Positions 1 to 9,245 of a stretch of 64,000 nucleotides of DNA are shown one piece after another (position 1 is the first letter of the stretch; each line of letters begins with the position of its first letter). Below the pieces are notes generated by a model. The model did not search any database and had not been told where the DNA came from. It saw only the letters and a list, made by a program, of their open reading frames with translations. The position numbers were made by a program, and so were the translations under genes. Source of the stretch: an uncultured Lachnospiraceae bacterium (GTDB lineage: Bacteria > Bacillota > Clostridia > Lachnospirales > Lachnospiraceae); assembly GCA_946558465.1 (NCBI GenBank), contig CAMNTM010000004.1:186001-250000 (forward strand), given 5' to 3'.

Positions 1-791
1 CCCATTTGTTCATACTTTTTCTCTGCCTCCCCTGACTCTTCCATCCGCCTCCGCTCCGTCTGCAGCATAAGATATTCTTCATACATCCTGTGGCTCACAA
101 TCAGGCAGGTTCCCTGCTCATCCAGATGCCCCTGCAGAAGCCATTCTCCAAGCAGCATTTTCTTCACATCCTTAGCCACATATTTTATACTTTTCCCCAC
201 AGCCTCCGACAGCTCCTGAAGATTACAGTATTCCCGCCCTCCTATGGTGTGTATATAAGTCTGAAACCTCCTCACGCGCCTTTTGACAGAAGCTCCGCAG
301 CAAAACATTGAAAAACCGACCACACTCCCTGATAAAGACAGCATAAGCGATAAGACAGTAGTAAAAAATTCTGTTTCCTCAAAACCACCACCCACAAATA
401 CACACACCAAAAGTATCAAAAACAGAATGAAAGACGGGAAACCGAGTCCCAGACCTATGGCAGTCAAAATGAATCCTCTCGCCTTCAGGCCTCCGATTCC
501 CCGATACAAACCGGGATTACTTTCATTCCTAAAATTTTGGTATACATGTGTTTCCATACAGGCAGACTCTTCATACACAGGAGTCCTGCTGTATTTCCTG
601 CCCATCCCGGTTTCGACACCGGCTCTTACAGTATCTCCTGCCTGCTTCAGCGTATTTGTAATACCGGCCACGGCATCGTTCACAGTATCTGCCACCGTCT
701 GGCTTAGTTTTTCAAAATTCTGGGAATTCACAGCCTCCTGTACTGTTTTTCGGATCTCTTCTCCAAATCTTTCCCAATCCCGGTTTTCCAT
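1..791 (-). CDS. XpaC-like membrane protein (5-bromo-4-chloroindolyl phosphate hydrolysis family), 3' end outside window
   Basis: The frame stays open on the minus strand from an ATG at 791 to the window edge, 263 codons without a stop. The N-terminus (MENRDWERFGEEIRKTVQEA) is a charged amphipathic helix. A Gly-rich hydrophobic stretch follows at about residues 105-165 and holds two membrane segments. After it comes a basic wHTH-like soluble part containing YCNLQELSEAVGKS. This plan fits the XpaC/5-bromo-4-chloroindolyl phosphate hydrolysis family, whose biochemical role is poorly known. GGGAGGACAAG precedes the chosen ATG. An in-frame ATG 42 bases upstream has no good ribosome site. Gene presence is sure; the family name is from recall of the pattern. 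Confidence 0.8.
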   Translation of the reverse strand, partial: MENRDWERFGEEIRKTVQEAVNSQNFEKLSQTVADTVNDAVAGITNTLKQAGDTVRAGVETGMGRKYSRTPVYEESACMETHVYQNFRNESNPGLYRGIGGLKARGFILTAIGLGLGFPSFILFLILLVCVFVGGGFEETEFFTTVLSLMLSLSGSVVGFSMFCCGASVKRRVRRFQTYIHTIGGREYCNLQELSEAVGKSIKYVAKDVKKMLLGEWLLQGHLDEQGTCLIVSHRMYEEYLMLQTERRRMEESGEAEKKYEQM

Positions 792-870
792 CTTGTCCTC
801 CCGATTTATCTGCACACTGCCTGTCATATCCATTGAGTACTTTACATTTATATCCTTAAAAACTTCTCCT

Positions 871-898
871 ATTATAGCATAATAAAACACGGTTGCAA
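871..898 (-). promoter_or_regulatory. SigmaA-type promoter for the XpaC-like gene
   Basis: On the minus strand TTGCAA (893-898) and TATAAT (871-876) are separated by 16 bases, about 80 bases upstream of the start codon. Confidence 0.6.
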
Positions 899-909
899 AC
901 CCGGAAATC

Positions 910-974
910 CTATGACAAACGGTCGCCTGCCGACATAAAAATGAAATAATATTGAATACTATGGCAAACCGTCC
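910..974 (+). repeat. Imperfect direct repeat, one copy inside the clc promoter spacer
   Basis: CTATGACAAACGGTCG (910-925) and CTATGGCAAACCGTCC (959-974) match at all but three positions and are offset by 49 bases. The second copy fills the spacer between the -35 and -10 boxes, the position expected of a regulator site. No regulator is identified. Confidence 0.5.
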
Positions 975-980
975 TATAAT
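952..980 (+). promoter_or_regulatory. SigmaA-type promoter for the ClC gene
   Basis: TTGAAT (952-957) and TATAAT (975-980) are spaced by 17 bases. This predicts an mRNA leader of about 90 bases before the TTG start at 1079. Confidence 0.65.
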
Positions 981-1078
981 ATATATGTTACCATACAAAC
1001 ATGTCACTTGGATATCTGCAGATTGTTCTGCACTTTCTGTCCTTCAATTCTTAAAACGGCTGCCGGGAGGAAAGCATT

Positions 1079-2338
1079 TTGAAAAAAGATACTATAATAA
1101 CTTTAGTCGGAAAAGGAATTCTCGTCGGCATGGCTGCCGGAGTTGTTGTAATCCTTTACCGACTGGCATTAGAATCCACAGGAACTATGCTGACGTATTT
1201 TTTAAATTTTATAGATAAAAGGCCTTTATTGGTTTTGGGCTGGTTTTTTGTTCTCCTTCTTCTTGCATGGACGGTAGGAAAGCTTGTCACTTACGAACCA
1301 ATGATTTCCGGAAGCGGACTCCCCCATCTCGAATGTGAGATGGATGGAACACTTGACCTAAACTGGCGCAAAGTGCTTCCGGCCAAGTTTGCAGCAGGCT
1401 TTTTATGCCTGTCAGGAGGACTGGCGCTTGGAAGAGCCGGTCCATCCATTCTGCTGGGAGCCATGTCCGGAAAAGGAATCTCAGAAAAATTAAATCAGGA
1501 CAATCATCAAAGGAAAATCCTTCTTACCTGCGGGGCGGGAGCAGGGCTTGCAGCAACCTTTCACGCACCGTTAGCCGGTGCTGTGTTTGCTTTGGAAAAA
1601 CTATATAAGGATTTTTCGGGCGCCGTCCTGGCCGCTGTAATGACTGCTTCTTTAACCGCTGATGCTATGGCGTCTATCGTCTTCGGTATGGAACCAATAT
1701 TTACCTTCGGTCTTATACATACACTTCCCGGCAGATACTGGTGGATGCTGTTCATTTTAGGGCCGGTACTCGGACTTTCCGGCGTCTTTTATACCTGGCT
1801 TTCATTGAAGTCCCAGCTTCTGTACAGTAAAACCGCCTTGTCCGGTACTTGGACAAAGCTTATAATTCCTTTTCTGTGCGCCGGAATTCTTGCTTTTACA
1901 ATACCAGAAATTCTAGGGAGCGGACACAGTATAATCCGATATCTTGCCGGCACAGATCTTATGCTGAGAACAATTCTAATTCTTTTTATCAGCCGCTTTC
2001 TTTTCTCGGCCATATGCTTTGGATCGGGGGCACCGGGAGGAATCTTTTTTCCTCTGCTTTTGCTCGGCTGTTTCATTGGAAGAATATTTGCTTTTGCAGG
2101 AGTACAGCTTTTCGGTCTGGATCCGGTTTATATAAATAATTTTCTGATACTTGCTATGACCGGATACTTTTCTGCTGTTATTCATGCCCCTCTGACCGGC
2201 GTTATACTCTTAGCTGAAATGGCAGGTTCCCCTGAACAGCTGTTTCCAATGGCAATTGTTTCAGTTACTGCCTATATTACATCAGCACTCCTAAAACCGG
2301 ATTCATTGAACGACTGTCTGCGCGAAAGGCTGAAATAA
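1079..2338 (+). CDS. ClC-family chloride channel/transporter lacking both signature glutamates
   Basis: This 419-residue polytopic membrane protein has the ClC ion-pathway motifs: GSGLPHLE at 78-85, GRAGPS at 118-123 and GSGAPGGIFFP near 320. In E. coli ClC the second motif reads GREGP and its Glu148 is the external gate; here the residue is Ala120. The internal proton glutamate (Glu203) aligns with Lys174 in ALEKLYKDF. Both residues needed for Cl-/H+ exchange are therefore replaced, which suggests passive or uncoupled anion flow. The start is TTG, eight bases after GGGAGG. The gene stands alone with its own promoter and a hairpin terminator. Confidence 0.9.
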   Translation: MKKDTIITLVGKGILVGMAAGVVVILYRLALESTGTMLTYFLNFIDKRPLLVLGWFFVLLLLAWTVGKLVTYEPMISGSGLPHLECEMDGTLDLNWRKVLPAKFAAGFLCLSGGLALGRAGPSILLGAMSGKGISEKLNQDNHQRKILLTCGAGAGLAATFHAPLAGAVFALEKLYKDFSGAVLAAVMTASLTADAMASIVFGMEPIFTFGLIHTLPGRYWWMLFILGPVLGLSGVFYTWLSLKSQLLYSKTALSGTWTKLIIPFLCAGILAFTIPEILGSGHSIIRYLAGTDLMLRTILILFISRFLFSAICFGSGAPGGIFFPLLLLGCFIGRIFAFAGVQLFGLDPVYINNFLILAMTGYFSAVIHAPLTGVILLAEMAGSPEQLFPMAIVSVTAYITSALLKPDSLNDCLRERLK

Positions 2339-2381
2339 GCACCGGAAGCTTGTGCATGCACAAATTTTCCAGTGCTTATTT
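2339..2381 (+). terminator. Hairpin terminator between ClC gene and pyk (probably serves both strands)
   Basis: GCACCGGAAGCTTGTGC pairs imperfectly with GCACAAATTTTCCAGTGC, followed by TTATTTTCC. It lies between two convergent genes. Confidence 0.65.
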
Positions 2382-2403
2382 TCCTAATCAGATTAAACCA
2401 ATT

Positions 2404-3840
2404 CTACTCCACCACTGTAATCTTCATCATATTGCTGACTCCGGTCCGCTGTCCTCCGACGGCCGGCGACGGAATCCCTGCAGTCAGAACCACCACATCT
2501 CCAACCTCTGCAATCTGTTTCGCACAGACAAGATCTATTGCACTGCTGCACACCTCATCGGTACTTCCTGCCTCAATGGATTTTAAAGGTCTTACTCCCC
2601 AGTAGATCTGCATTCTCCGAAGAGTCGCCTCACTTGGCGACATACCGATTATCTCTGTCCTGGGCTTGAATTTGGATACAACTCTTGCTGTTGCCCCAGA
2701 TACGGTAGGGGTAATAATGCATTTAGCCCCAAGATTAGAGGCTGTGGTTACTGTCGCATGCGCAAGGGCACTGGAAGCGCTCTTCATATGATGTTCCTTT
2801 GCCTTCTCCAGAATATTTTTATAATCCAGATGCTCTTCTGTATTTTCTACAATATGTACCATCATCTTAAGCGCTTCCACCGGATACCTGCCCGCTGCTG
2901 TCTCCCCGGACAGCATCACCGCATCTGTCCCGTCATAAACTGCATTGGCAACATCTGTCACCTCCGCTCTTGTCGGACGTGGATTACGCATCATGGAATC
3001 CAGCATCTGCGTCGCCGTAATGACCGGCTTATAATTATCATTACATTTCTGAATCATCATTTTCTGAAGATATGGAACCTTTTCCGCCGGTATCTCCACA
3101 CCCAGATCACCACGGGCAACCATAACTCCGTCTGCACAGCGGATAATCTCGTCAATATTTTTAATTCCCTCTCCGTTCTCAATCTTGGCAATAATCGGAA
3201 TATACGGTGCATTACAAGAATTTAAAAAAGAGCGTATTTCCAAAATACATTCGGCATTCCTTACAAAAGAGGCTGCAATAAAATCTATCTTCTGCTCCAC
3301 GCCAAACCGGATATCCTCCCTGTCTTTATCCGTAATGGCAGGAAGCCTTACCGGCACATCCGGTACATTTACCCCTTTACGTTCACCCAGCTCGCCGCCG
3401 TTTACAATCGTACAGATAATCTCGTCTTCCTTTTTGTTTTTTACCTTCAGCTCAATCAAACCGTCATCGATCAAAATTCTGCTTCCCACCTGTACATCGT
3501 CCACAAGCCCTGCATAGGTAATAGATACCTTCTCCTCACTGCCTTCTATTTCCCTGGTTGTAAGGATAATAGTCCCGCCTTCCTTTAAAACTGCCTTTTT
3601 TCCGTCCCTTAACGTTCCTGTACGAATCTCCGGCCCCTTTGTATCTAAAAGAATTGCAATCGGTTTTTTCTCTTCATCACGAATCCGCTTCAGCATATTC
3701 ATGCGCATCTTCTGCTCCTCATGAGAGCCGTGCGAAAAATTAAATCTGGCTATATCCATCCCTGAGCGCACCAGCCTTCTCATAACCTCTTCATTGTCTG
3801 AATTCGGCCCCATCGTACAGATAATTTTAGTCTTTTTCAT
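2404..3840 (-). CDS. pyk: Pyruvate kinase
   Basis: This cytoplasmic glycolytic enzyme makes pyruvate and ATP from phosphoenolpyruvate and ADP. The 478-residue product opens with MKKTKIICTMGPNSDNEEVM and carries the family's substrate and metal region (FIAASFVRNAECI, IIAKIENGEGI, GVMVARGDLGVEIP) and the ATQMLDSMM signature. The length is that of the short bacterial form ending after the C-terminal allosteric domain, without the extra PEP-utiliser-like domain seen in Bacillus. It sits 13 bases behind the rhomboid-like gene and is probably co-transcribed from the promoter at 4756-4784. Confidence 0.97.
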   Translation of the reverse strand: MKKTKIICTMGPNSDNEEVMRRLVRSGMDIARFNFSHGSHEEQKMRMNMLKRIRDEEKKPIAILLDTKGPEIRTGTLRDGKKAVLKEGGTIILTTREIEGSEEKVSITYAGLVDDVQVGSRILIDDGLIELKVKNKKEDEIICTIVNGGELGERKGVNVPDVPVRLPAITDKDREDIRFGVEQKIDFIAASFVRNAECILEIRSFLNSCNAPYIPIIAKIENGEGIKNIDEIIRCADGVMVARGDLGVEIPAEKVPYLQKMMIQKCNDNYKPVITATQMLDSMMRNPRPTRAEVTDVANAVYDGTDAVMLSGETAAGRYPVEALKMMVHIVENTEEHLDYKNILEKAKEHHMKSASSALAHATVTTASNLGAKCIITPTVSGATARVVSKFKPRTEIIGMSPSEATLRRMQIYWGVRPLKSIEAGSTDEVCSSAIDLVCAKQIAEVGDVVVLTAGIPSPAVGGQRTGVSNMMKITVVE

Positions 3841-3853
3841 CCTTTCCGTCCTC

Positions 3854-4720
3854 CTACTTTACATGTGTATGTGTAAATAAATGTTCCTGGCAGTACTCAT
3901 AATTTCCATTGCATTTTGAGCAGTACCTGAATTCCAGATTCGGATTGTCAAGCTCTGTTCTCCCGCAGACTGCACACTTATGCCTTGCGCCGCCTCCGTA
4001 ATCCATCGTCCGGGCCGCCTGCTTTACTTTCTTCTTGAAATCATGCTTACGCTTCACCTGCTTTGGACTGTAAGGTCTCATGTTCCGGGAACCCAAAAAA
4101 AAGATTAAAAAATTAAGCACAGACACAACTGCAGCCAGCGCGTTTGCCTTATAAACTATGCCAAACGGACCGCCGCCGTAAGACGGAAGAAACGCCTGTA
4201 TAACCGGATATACAAAGAAAAGCGCATCTAACAAAGCCAGCCATTTTGCCTTCACAGGAATAATAAAATAAAGTCTGAACTGCGTGTCCGGATAAAGTGC
4301 AGCAAATACCAGAAACAAAGACATATTCAGGTATCCCGTTCCCAGCGGAAGAGGCAGTCCTGTTAAAAGATATACCAATATTGCGGCAAGAACATGAAAA
4401 AACATACCCGCAAAATAATATAGATTAAACCGGAAGGAGCCCCAGGCCATCTCCAGCTGATTACCTATAAAGTAATAAAATGACAGTGCAATAAATACCC
4501 AGAATAAACCGCTTGCCGGCGGCTGTATGATAAATGTAAAGATCCGCCATATCTGCCCGTGCAGGACCGCCGCCGCATCCAGACACAGATAACGATAATA
4601 AAATTCCGGATTCAGTTTATTTAACACATATCCTGCCCCATATAGAATTATGATATAGTTAATCAGATTCGGTACTGCATATCTGCCGAATTTTCTCTCC
4701 AACTTGTCTAGCCAGCTCAT
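3854..4720 (-). CDS. Rhomboid-fold membrane protein with C-terminal zinc ribbon, probably not a protease
   Basis: The 288-residue protein has about six membrane segments across residues 20-205. A basic linker follows (KRKHDFKKKVK), then a zinc-ribbon-like tail with CAVC near 251 and CSKC near 271. The membrane part resembles rhomboid/TMEM115-like proteins. The place where a rhomboid protease carries its GxSG serine reads GYLNMSLFLVFA, and I see no catalytic Ser-His pair. A scaffold role is therefore more likely than proteolysis. It is first in a two-gene unit with pyk. The fold assignment is by pattern; function is unknown. Confidence 0.75.
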   Translation of the reverse strand: MSWLDKLERKFGRYAVPNLINYIIILYGAGYVLNKLNPEFYYRYLCLDAAAVLHGQIWRIFTFIIQPPASGLFWVFIALSFYYFIGNQLEMAWGSFRFNLYYFAGMFFHVLAAILVYLLTGLPLPLGTGYLNMSLFLVFAALYPDTQFRLYFIIPVKAKWLALLDALFFVYPVIQAFLPSYGGGPFGIVYKANALAAVVSVLNFLIFFLGSRNMRPYSPKQVKRKHDFKKKVKQAARTMDYGGGARHKCAVCGRTELDNPNLEFRYCSKCNGNYEYCQEHLFTHTHVK

Positions 4721-4755
4721 ATATTTACTCCCTGTCCTTCCAAAATAATATACTT

Positions 4756-4784
4756 ATTCTACCTTTTCAGTAATTGTTTGTCAA
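4756..4784 (-). promoter_or_regulatory. SigmaA-type promoter for the rhomboid-like/pyk unit
   Basis: On the minus strand TTGACA (4779-4784) and TAGAAT (4756-4761) are spaced by 17 bases. Confidence 0.7.
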
Positions 4785-4846
4785 TTCTGCCGTAAAGGTT
4801 TCGCATTTTTTTATGCTAATTTTACATTTGTGTCATAATTTGTGAA

Positions 4847-4875
4847 TTGTATTTTCATATATTTTGTCGTATAAT
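4847..4875 (+). promoter_or_regulatory. SigmaA-type promoter for the dehydratase-activase gene
   Basis: TTGTAT (4847-4852) and TATAAT (4870-4875) are spaced by 17 bases, giving a leader of about 95 bases. The ribosome site is GTAAGGAG, just before the ATG at 4977. Confidence 0.65.
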
Positions 4876-4976
4876 GTTACCGTCTATCGGCAGAGAAATG
4901 TTTTTAATGTCAGGGGCAGATGGTATTTTGCACCCGGCATCCTACATATTTATTATAATGTAAGGAGTAAGAAATT

Positions 4977-7900
4977 ATGAGTCGAAAAGAAATATATACC
5001 CTGGGTATTGACATTGGGTCTACAACAGTAAAAATAGCTCTTCTCAGCAGCTCAAATGAAGTGGTTTTTTCTGACTATGAGCGCCATTATGCAAATATTC
5101 AGGAAACCCTGTCAGATCTTCTGGGACGCGCAGTCTATAAGCTGGGTGCAATTTACGTTTCCCCGGTTATTACCGGCTCTGGAGGACTGACCTTGGCGAA
5201 ACACTTAGGTGTTCCTTTTGTCCAGGAGGTTATCGCCGTCTCTACCGCACTCCAGGACTATGCACCTCAGACAGATGTAGCCATCGAGCTTGGCGGCGAG
5301 GATGCCAAAATCATCTACTTTGAAGGCGGCAACGTTGAACAGCGCATGAACGGTGTCTGTGCCGGCGGTACAGGCTCCTTTATCGACCAGATGGCTTCTC
5401 TCCTCCAGACAGATGCATCCGGTCTGAACGAATTTGCCAAAAATTATAAAGCACTTTATTCTATCGCCGCAAGATGCGGCGTATTTGCCAAATCAGATAT
5501 CCAGCCGCTGATTAATGAGGGGGCTTCTAAGGAAGATCTTGCGGCGTCTATCTTTCAGGCGGTCGTAAACCAGACCATCAGCGGTCTTGCCTGCGGCAAG
5601 CCGATCCGGGGCCATGTTGCGTTCCTGGGCGGTCCGCTTCACTTTCTGTCCGAGCTTAGAGAGGCTTTTGTGCGCACTCTGAAGCTTGATGACGAACACA
5701 CGGTTGCACCAAAGCATTCTCACCTGTTTGCCGCTATCGGCTCGGCCCTGAATTCAAAGAAAGATCTGGATATTCCGCTGCGTGAAATGCAGAACCGTCT
5801 GGCAGGCAGAATCAAGATGGAATTCGAGGTCGACCGCATGGAGCCGCTTTTTAATTCCGAAGCCGAATACCATGCTTTTAAAGGCCGTCATGCCAAGCAC
5901 CAGGTACCTGTAAAGGACCTATCCACTTACAGCGGCAAAGCATTTTTAGGCATTGATGCCGGCTCTACAACAACCAAAGCTGCCCTGGTCGGTGAAGACG
6001 GAACTCTTCTGTATTCTTTCTATCACAATAATGAGGGAGATCCTCTTGGCACCACAATCCGAGCCATTAAGGATATTTATCAGAAGCTCCCGGAGGGCGT
6101 ACAGATTGTACACTCCTGCTCCACCGGATACGGGGAAGCTCTAATAAAGTCCGCCCTCCTGTTAGATGAAGGAGAGGTAGAAACCGTATCCCACTATTAC
6201 GCCGCATCCTTTTTTGAACCGGATGTAGACTGTATCCTGGATATTGGCGGACAGGACATGAAATGCATCAAAATCAAAAACCAAACGGTAGACAGTGTTC
6301 AGCTCAATGAGGCCTGCTCCTCCGGATGCGGCTCCTTCATTGAAACTTTTGCAAAATCCTTAAATTATTCTGTGGAGGACTTTGCTCATGAAGCTGTTTT
6401 TGCCCGGAATCCGATTGATCTGGGAACCCGCTGCACAGTATTTATGAATTCAAAGGTAAAACAGGCGCAAAAGGAAGGGGCTGCGGTAGCCGACATCTCC
6501 GCAGGTCTCGCTTATTCTGTTATAAAAAATGCATTATTTAAAGTAATCAAAGTATCTGACGCCTCTGAGCTGGGCAGACACATCGTCGTCCAAGGGGGAA
6601 CCTTCTATAACAATGCCGTTCTAAGAAGCTTTGAAAAGATCGCCGGCTGTGAGGCTGTCCGTCCGGATATCGCTGGAATTATGGGAGCCTTCGGTGCCGC
6701 TCTTATTGCACGGGAACGCTACATAGACTGCGAAGGCACTACGATGCTTTCTATCGAAGACATAGAAGCGCTGGAATATTCCACCACCATGACAAAATGT
6801 AAGGGCTGCACAAATAACTGCCGGCTGACCATTAATCATTTCAGCGGCGGACGCCGGTTTATCACCGGAAACCGCTGTGAAAAGGGACTGGGAAAGGAGA
6901 AATCATCAAATAAGCTTCCGAATTTATTCGCATACAAATCCGAACGGTATTTCGGTTATACTCCTTTGACGGAAGAAGCGGCTTCCAGAGGAACTATCGG
7001 AATCCCGCGTGTACTGAATATGTATGAAAACTACCCTTTCTGGTTTACCTTTTTTCACACTCTGGGCTTCCGGGTAGTACTCTCTCCCATATCCACAAGA
7101 AAAGTATATGAGTACGGTATAGATTCTATCCCAAGTGAATCTGAATGCTATCCGGCCAAGCTTGCCCACGGACATGTACAATGGCTTATCGACAATGGTA
7201 TTAAGCATATCTTCTATCCGAGCATTCCTTACGAGCGTAACGAGTTTGAAGATTCCAACAACCACTACAATTGTCCGATTGTTACCTCTTATCCGGAAAA
7301 CATTAAGAACAACATCGATGCAATTGTAAACGGAGAGATAGATTTTATTCATCCGTTCCTGTCGCTGAAAAGTGAAGAGACTATCTCCTACCGCCTGACA
7401 GAGGAATTATCCGGAAAATTTTCTATCTCTGCATCTGAGATCAAGGCGGCCGTACATACTGCATGGCTGGAATTATCTGCCTGCCGTGAGGACATGAGAA
7501 AAAAAGGCGAAGAAACCATCGCGTACCTGGATAAAACCGGAAACCGGGGCATCGTGCTTGCAGGACGTCCTTACCATATTGACCCGGAGGTAAACCATGG
7601 AATTCCGGAACTTATTAATTCCTACAATATTGCTGTGCTGACAGAGGACTCCGTCTCCCACCTGCATCCGGTAGAGCGCCCGCTTAATGTTATGGACCAG
7701 TGGATGTATCATTCCCGCCTGTACGCAGCAGCCAACTATGTAAAAACAAAAGAGAATCTGGATTTAATTCAGCTCAATTCCTTTGGCTGCGGACTGGATG
7801 CGGTTACAACAGATCAGGTAGCTGATATTTTGAATGGCTCCGACAAGATCTATACTTCTCTTAAAATTGACGAGGTCAACAATCTGGGAGCTGCCAGGAT

Positions 7901-9221
7901 ACGCGTCCGTTCTCTGCTTGCCGCTATCCGTGTACGGGAGCAGCACAGGGAAAGACGGGAAATCCATCCTTCTTCCATCAATAAAGTTTCCTTTACTCAG
8001 GAAATGCGCAGGGAATACACGATTTTATGTCCGCAGATGTCTCCGATTCATTTCGACCTTCTGGAGCCTGCTTTTAAGTCCGCAGGCTATAAAATACAGG
8101 TGCTTCCAAACGACAACAAACGTGCCGTCGATGTAGGACTTAAATATGTCAACAATGATGCCTGCTATCCTTCTCTTATGGTAGTCGGACAGATTATGGA
8201 GGCCGTCCTGTCCGGCAGATATGACACCGATAAAATAGCTGTCATTATCAGCCAGACCGGAGGCGGCTGCCGGGCTTCTAATTATATTGGTTTTATCCGG
8301 CGCGCGCTGAAAAAAGCCGGCTACGAGCATATCCCGGTTATCTCGCTTAATTTAAGCGGGCTGGAAGCAAATCCAGGCTTTAAGATTACGCCGTCTTTAG
8401 CAGTCCGGGGTATCTATGCAGTTGTGCTTGGAGATATCTTCATGAAATGTGTCTATCGTATGCGGCCTTATGAAGCTGTACCTGGGTCTGTAGATGCCAT
8501 GCATGAAAAATGGAAGAAGATCTGCTGTGAATTTCTCAGCGCATCTCATACTCCAAGACGCCGGTTTAAAAAGCTGTGCAGAGATATCATTCAGGATTTT
8601 GACAATCATATTGAACTATTAGATATTAAAAAGCCGCGTGTCGGGGTGGTAGGTGAAATTCTCGTAAAATTCCTTCCGGCTGCCAATAATTATTTGGTTG
8701 ATCTGTTGGAGAGCGAAGGTGCCGAGGCTGTAGTTCCGGATCTTCTGGACTTCCTCCTCTACTCCTTCTACAACCAGAACTTTAAGGTCGAAAAGCTGGG
8801 CTTTGCAAAATCCAAAGCAGTCATGGGAAATCTCGGCATCAGGGCCCTGGAATGGCTACGTGCTCCGGCTTCAAAGGCCTTCAGGGAAAGTAAACATTTC
8901 GACCCGCCTGCAGATATAGCCGAATTAGGCAGAATGGCTTCTGATATTGTGTCTCTTGGAAATCAGACAGGTGAAGGATGGTTTTTGACCGGCGAGATGC
9001 TGGAGCTTATTCACAGCGGCGCACCGAACATTGTATGTACACAGCCATTTGCCTGCCTGCCCAACCATGTAGTAGGAAAGGGTGTTATCAAGGAACTCCG
9101 CAGACAATATCCTCAGTCTAATATCGTTGCTATCGACTTCGACCCGGGCGCCAGCGAGGTAAATCAGCTGAATCGTCTGAAGCTTATGCTTTCTACGGCA
9201 AATAAAAACCTCCGTGCTTAA
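4977..9221 (+). CDS. Giant 2-hydroxyacyl-CoA dehydratase activase-type protein (two ASKHA domains + DUF2229 + HgdB-like part)
   Basis: The 1,414-residue protein contains two complete activator (BcrAD/BadFG) ATPase modules. Module 1 has [10 protein letters not shown] at about 11, GGEDAKI and [11 protein letters not shown]. Module 2 has [10 protein letters not shown] at about 326, DIGGQDMKC and [11 protein letters not shown]. The Cys in the NGVCAGG/NEACSSG loops corresponds to the family's [4Fe-4S] ligand. A CKGCTNNC cluster follows at 607-614. Next comes a DUF2229 region beginning near 672 ([18 protein letters not shown]), then an HgdB-like C-terminal part with [14 protein letters not shown] near 1093. 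Known activators use ATP to drive one-electron transfer to a dehydratase. Whether this fusion acts on an acyl-CoA is unknown, and no CoA-pathway gene is adjacent. Confidence 0.9.
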   Translation: MSRKEIYTLGIDIGSTTVKIALLSSSNEVVFSDYERHYANIQETLSDLLGRAVYKLGAIYVSPVITGSGGLTLAKHLGVPFVQEVIAVSTALQDYAPQTDVAIELGGEDAKIIYFEGGNVEQRMNGVCAGGTGSFIDQMASLLQTDASGLNEFAKNYKALYSIAARCGVFAKSDIQPLINEGASKEDLAASIFQAVVNQTISGLACGKPIRGHVAFLGGPLHFLSELREAFVRTLKLDDEHTVAPKHSHLFAAIGSALNSKKDLDIPLREMQNRLAGRIKMEFEVDRMEPLFNSEAEYHAFKGRHAKHQVPVKDLSTYSGKAFLGIDAGSTTTKAALVGEDGTLLYSFYHNNEGDPLGTTIRAIKDIYQKLPEGVQIVHSCSTGYGEALIKSALLLDEGEVETVSHYYAASFFEPDVDCILDIGGQDMKCIKIKNQTVDSVQLNEACSSGCGSFIETFAKSLNYSVEDFAHEAVFARNPIDLGTRCTVFMNSKVKQAQKEGAAVADISAGLAYSVIKNALFKVIKVSDASELGRHIVVQGGTFYNNAVLRSFEKIAGCEAVRPDIAGIMGAFGAALIARERYIDCEGTTMLSIEDIEALEYSTTMTKCKGCTNNCRLTINHFSGGRRFITGNRCEKGLGKEKSSNKLPNLFAYKSERYFGYTPLTEEAASRGTIGIPRVLNMYENYPFWFTFFHTLGFRVVLSPISTRKVYEYGIDSIPSESECYPAKLAHGHVQWLIDNGIKHIFYPSIPYERNEFEDSNNHYNCPIVTSYPENIKNNIDAIVNGEIDFIHPFLSLKSEETISYRLTEELSGKFSISASEIKAAVHTAWLELSACREDMRKKGEETIAYLDKTGNRGIVLAGRPYHIDPEVNHGIPELINSYNIAVLTEDSVSHLHPVERPLNVMDQWMYHSRLYAAANYVKTKENLDLIQLNSFGCGLDAVTTDQVADILNGSDKIYTSLKIDEVNNLGAARIRVRSLLAAIRVREQHRERREIHPSSINKVSFTQEMRREYTILCPQMSPIHFDLLEPAFKSAGYKIQVLPNDNKRAVDVGLKYVNNDACYPSLMVVGQIMEAVLSGRYDTDKIAVIISQTGGGCRASNYIGFIRRALKKAGYEHIPVISLNLSGLEANPGFKITPSLAVRGIYAVVLGDIFMKCVYRMRPYEAVPGSVDAMHEKWKKICCEFLSASHTPRRRFKKLCRDIIQDFDNHIELLDIKKPRVGVVGEILVKFLPAANNYLVDLLESEGAEAVVPDLLDFLLYSFYNQNFKVEKLGFAKSKAVMGNLGIRALEWLRAPASKAFRESKHFDPPADIAELGRMASDIVSLGNQTGEGWFLTGEMLELIHSGAPNIVCTQPFACLPNHVVGKGVIKELRRQYPQSNIVAIDFDPGASEVNQLNRLKLMLSTANKNLRA

Positions 9222-9236
9222 AGCACGGAGGTTTTT
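9204..9236 (+). terminator. Terminator overlapping the stop codon of the dehydratase-activase gene
   Basis: AAAAACCTCCGTGCT pairs perfectly with AGCACGGAGGTTTTT around a three-base loop. The loop, 9219-9221, is the TAA stop codon itself. The A-rich and T-rich arms make it usable from both strands, so it also insulates the convergent endonuclease gene. Confidence 0.9.
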
Positions 9237-9245
9237 ATCTTAATT

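Noticed and set aside
283..882. A 199-codon plus-strand frame
   Set aside because: It lies antisense to the XpaC-like gene, whose minus-strand frame has a promoter, ribosome site and protein-like composition.
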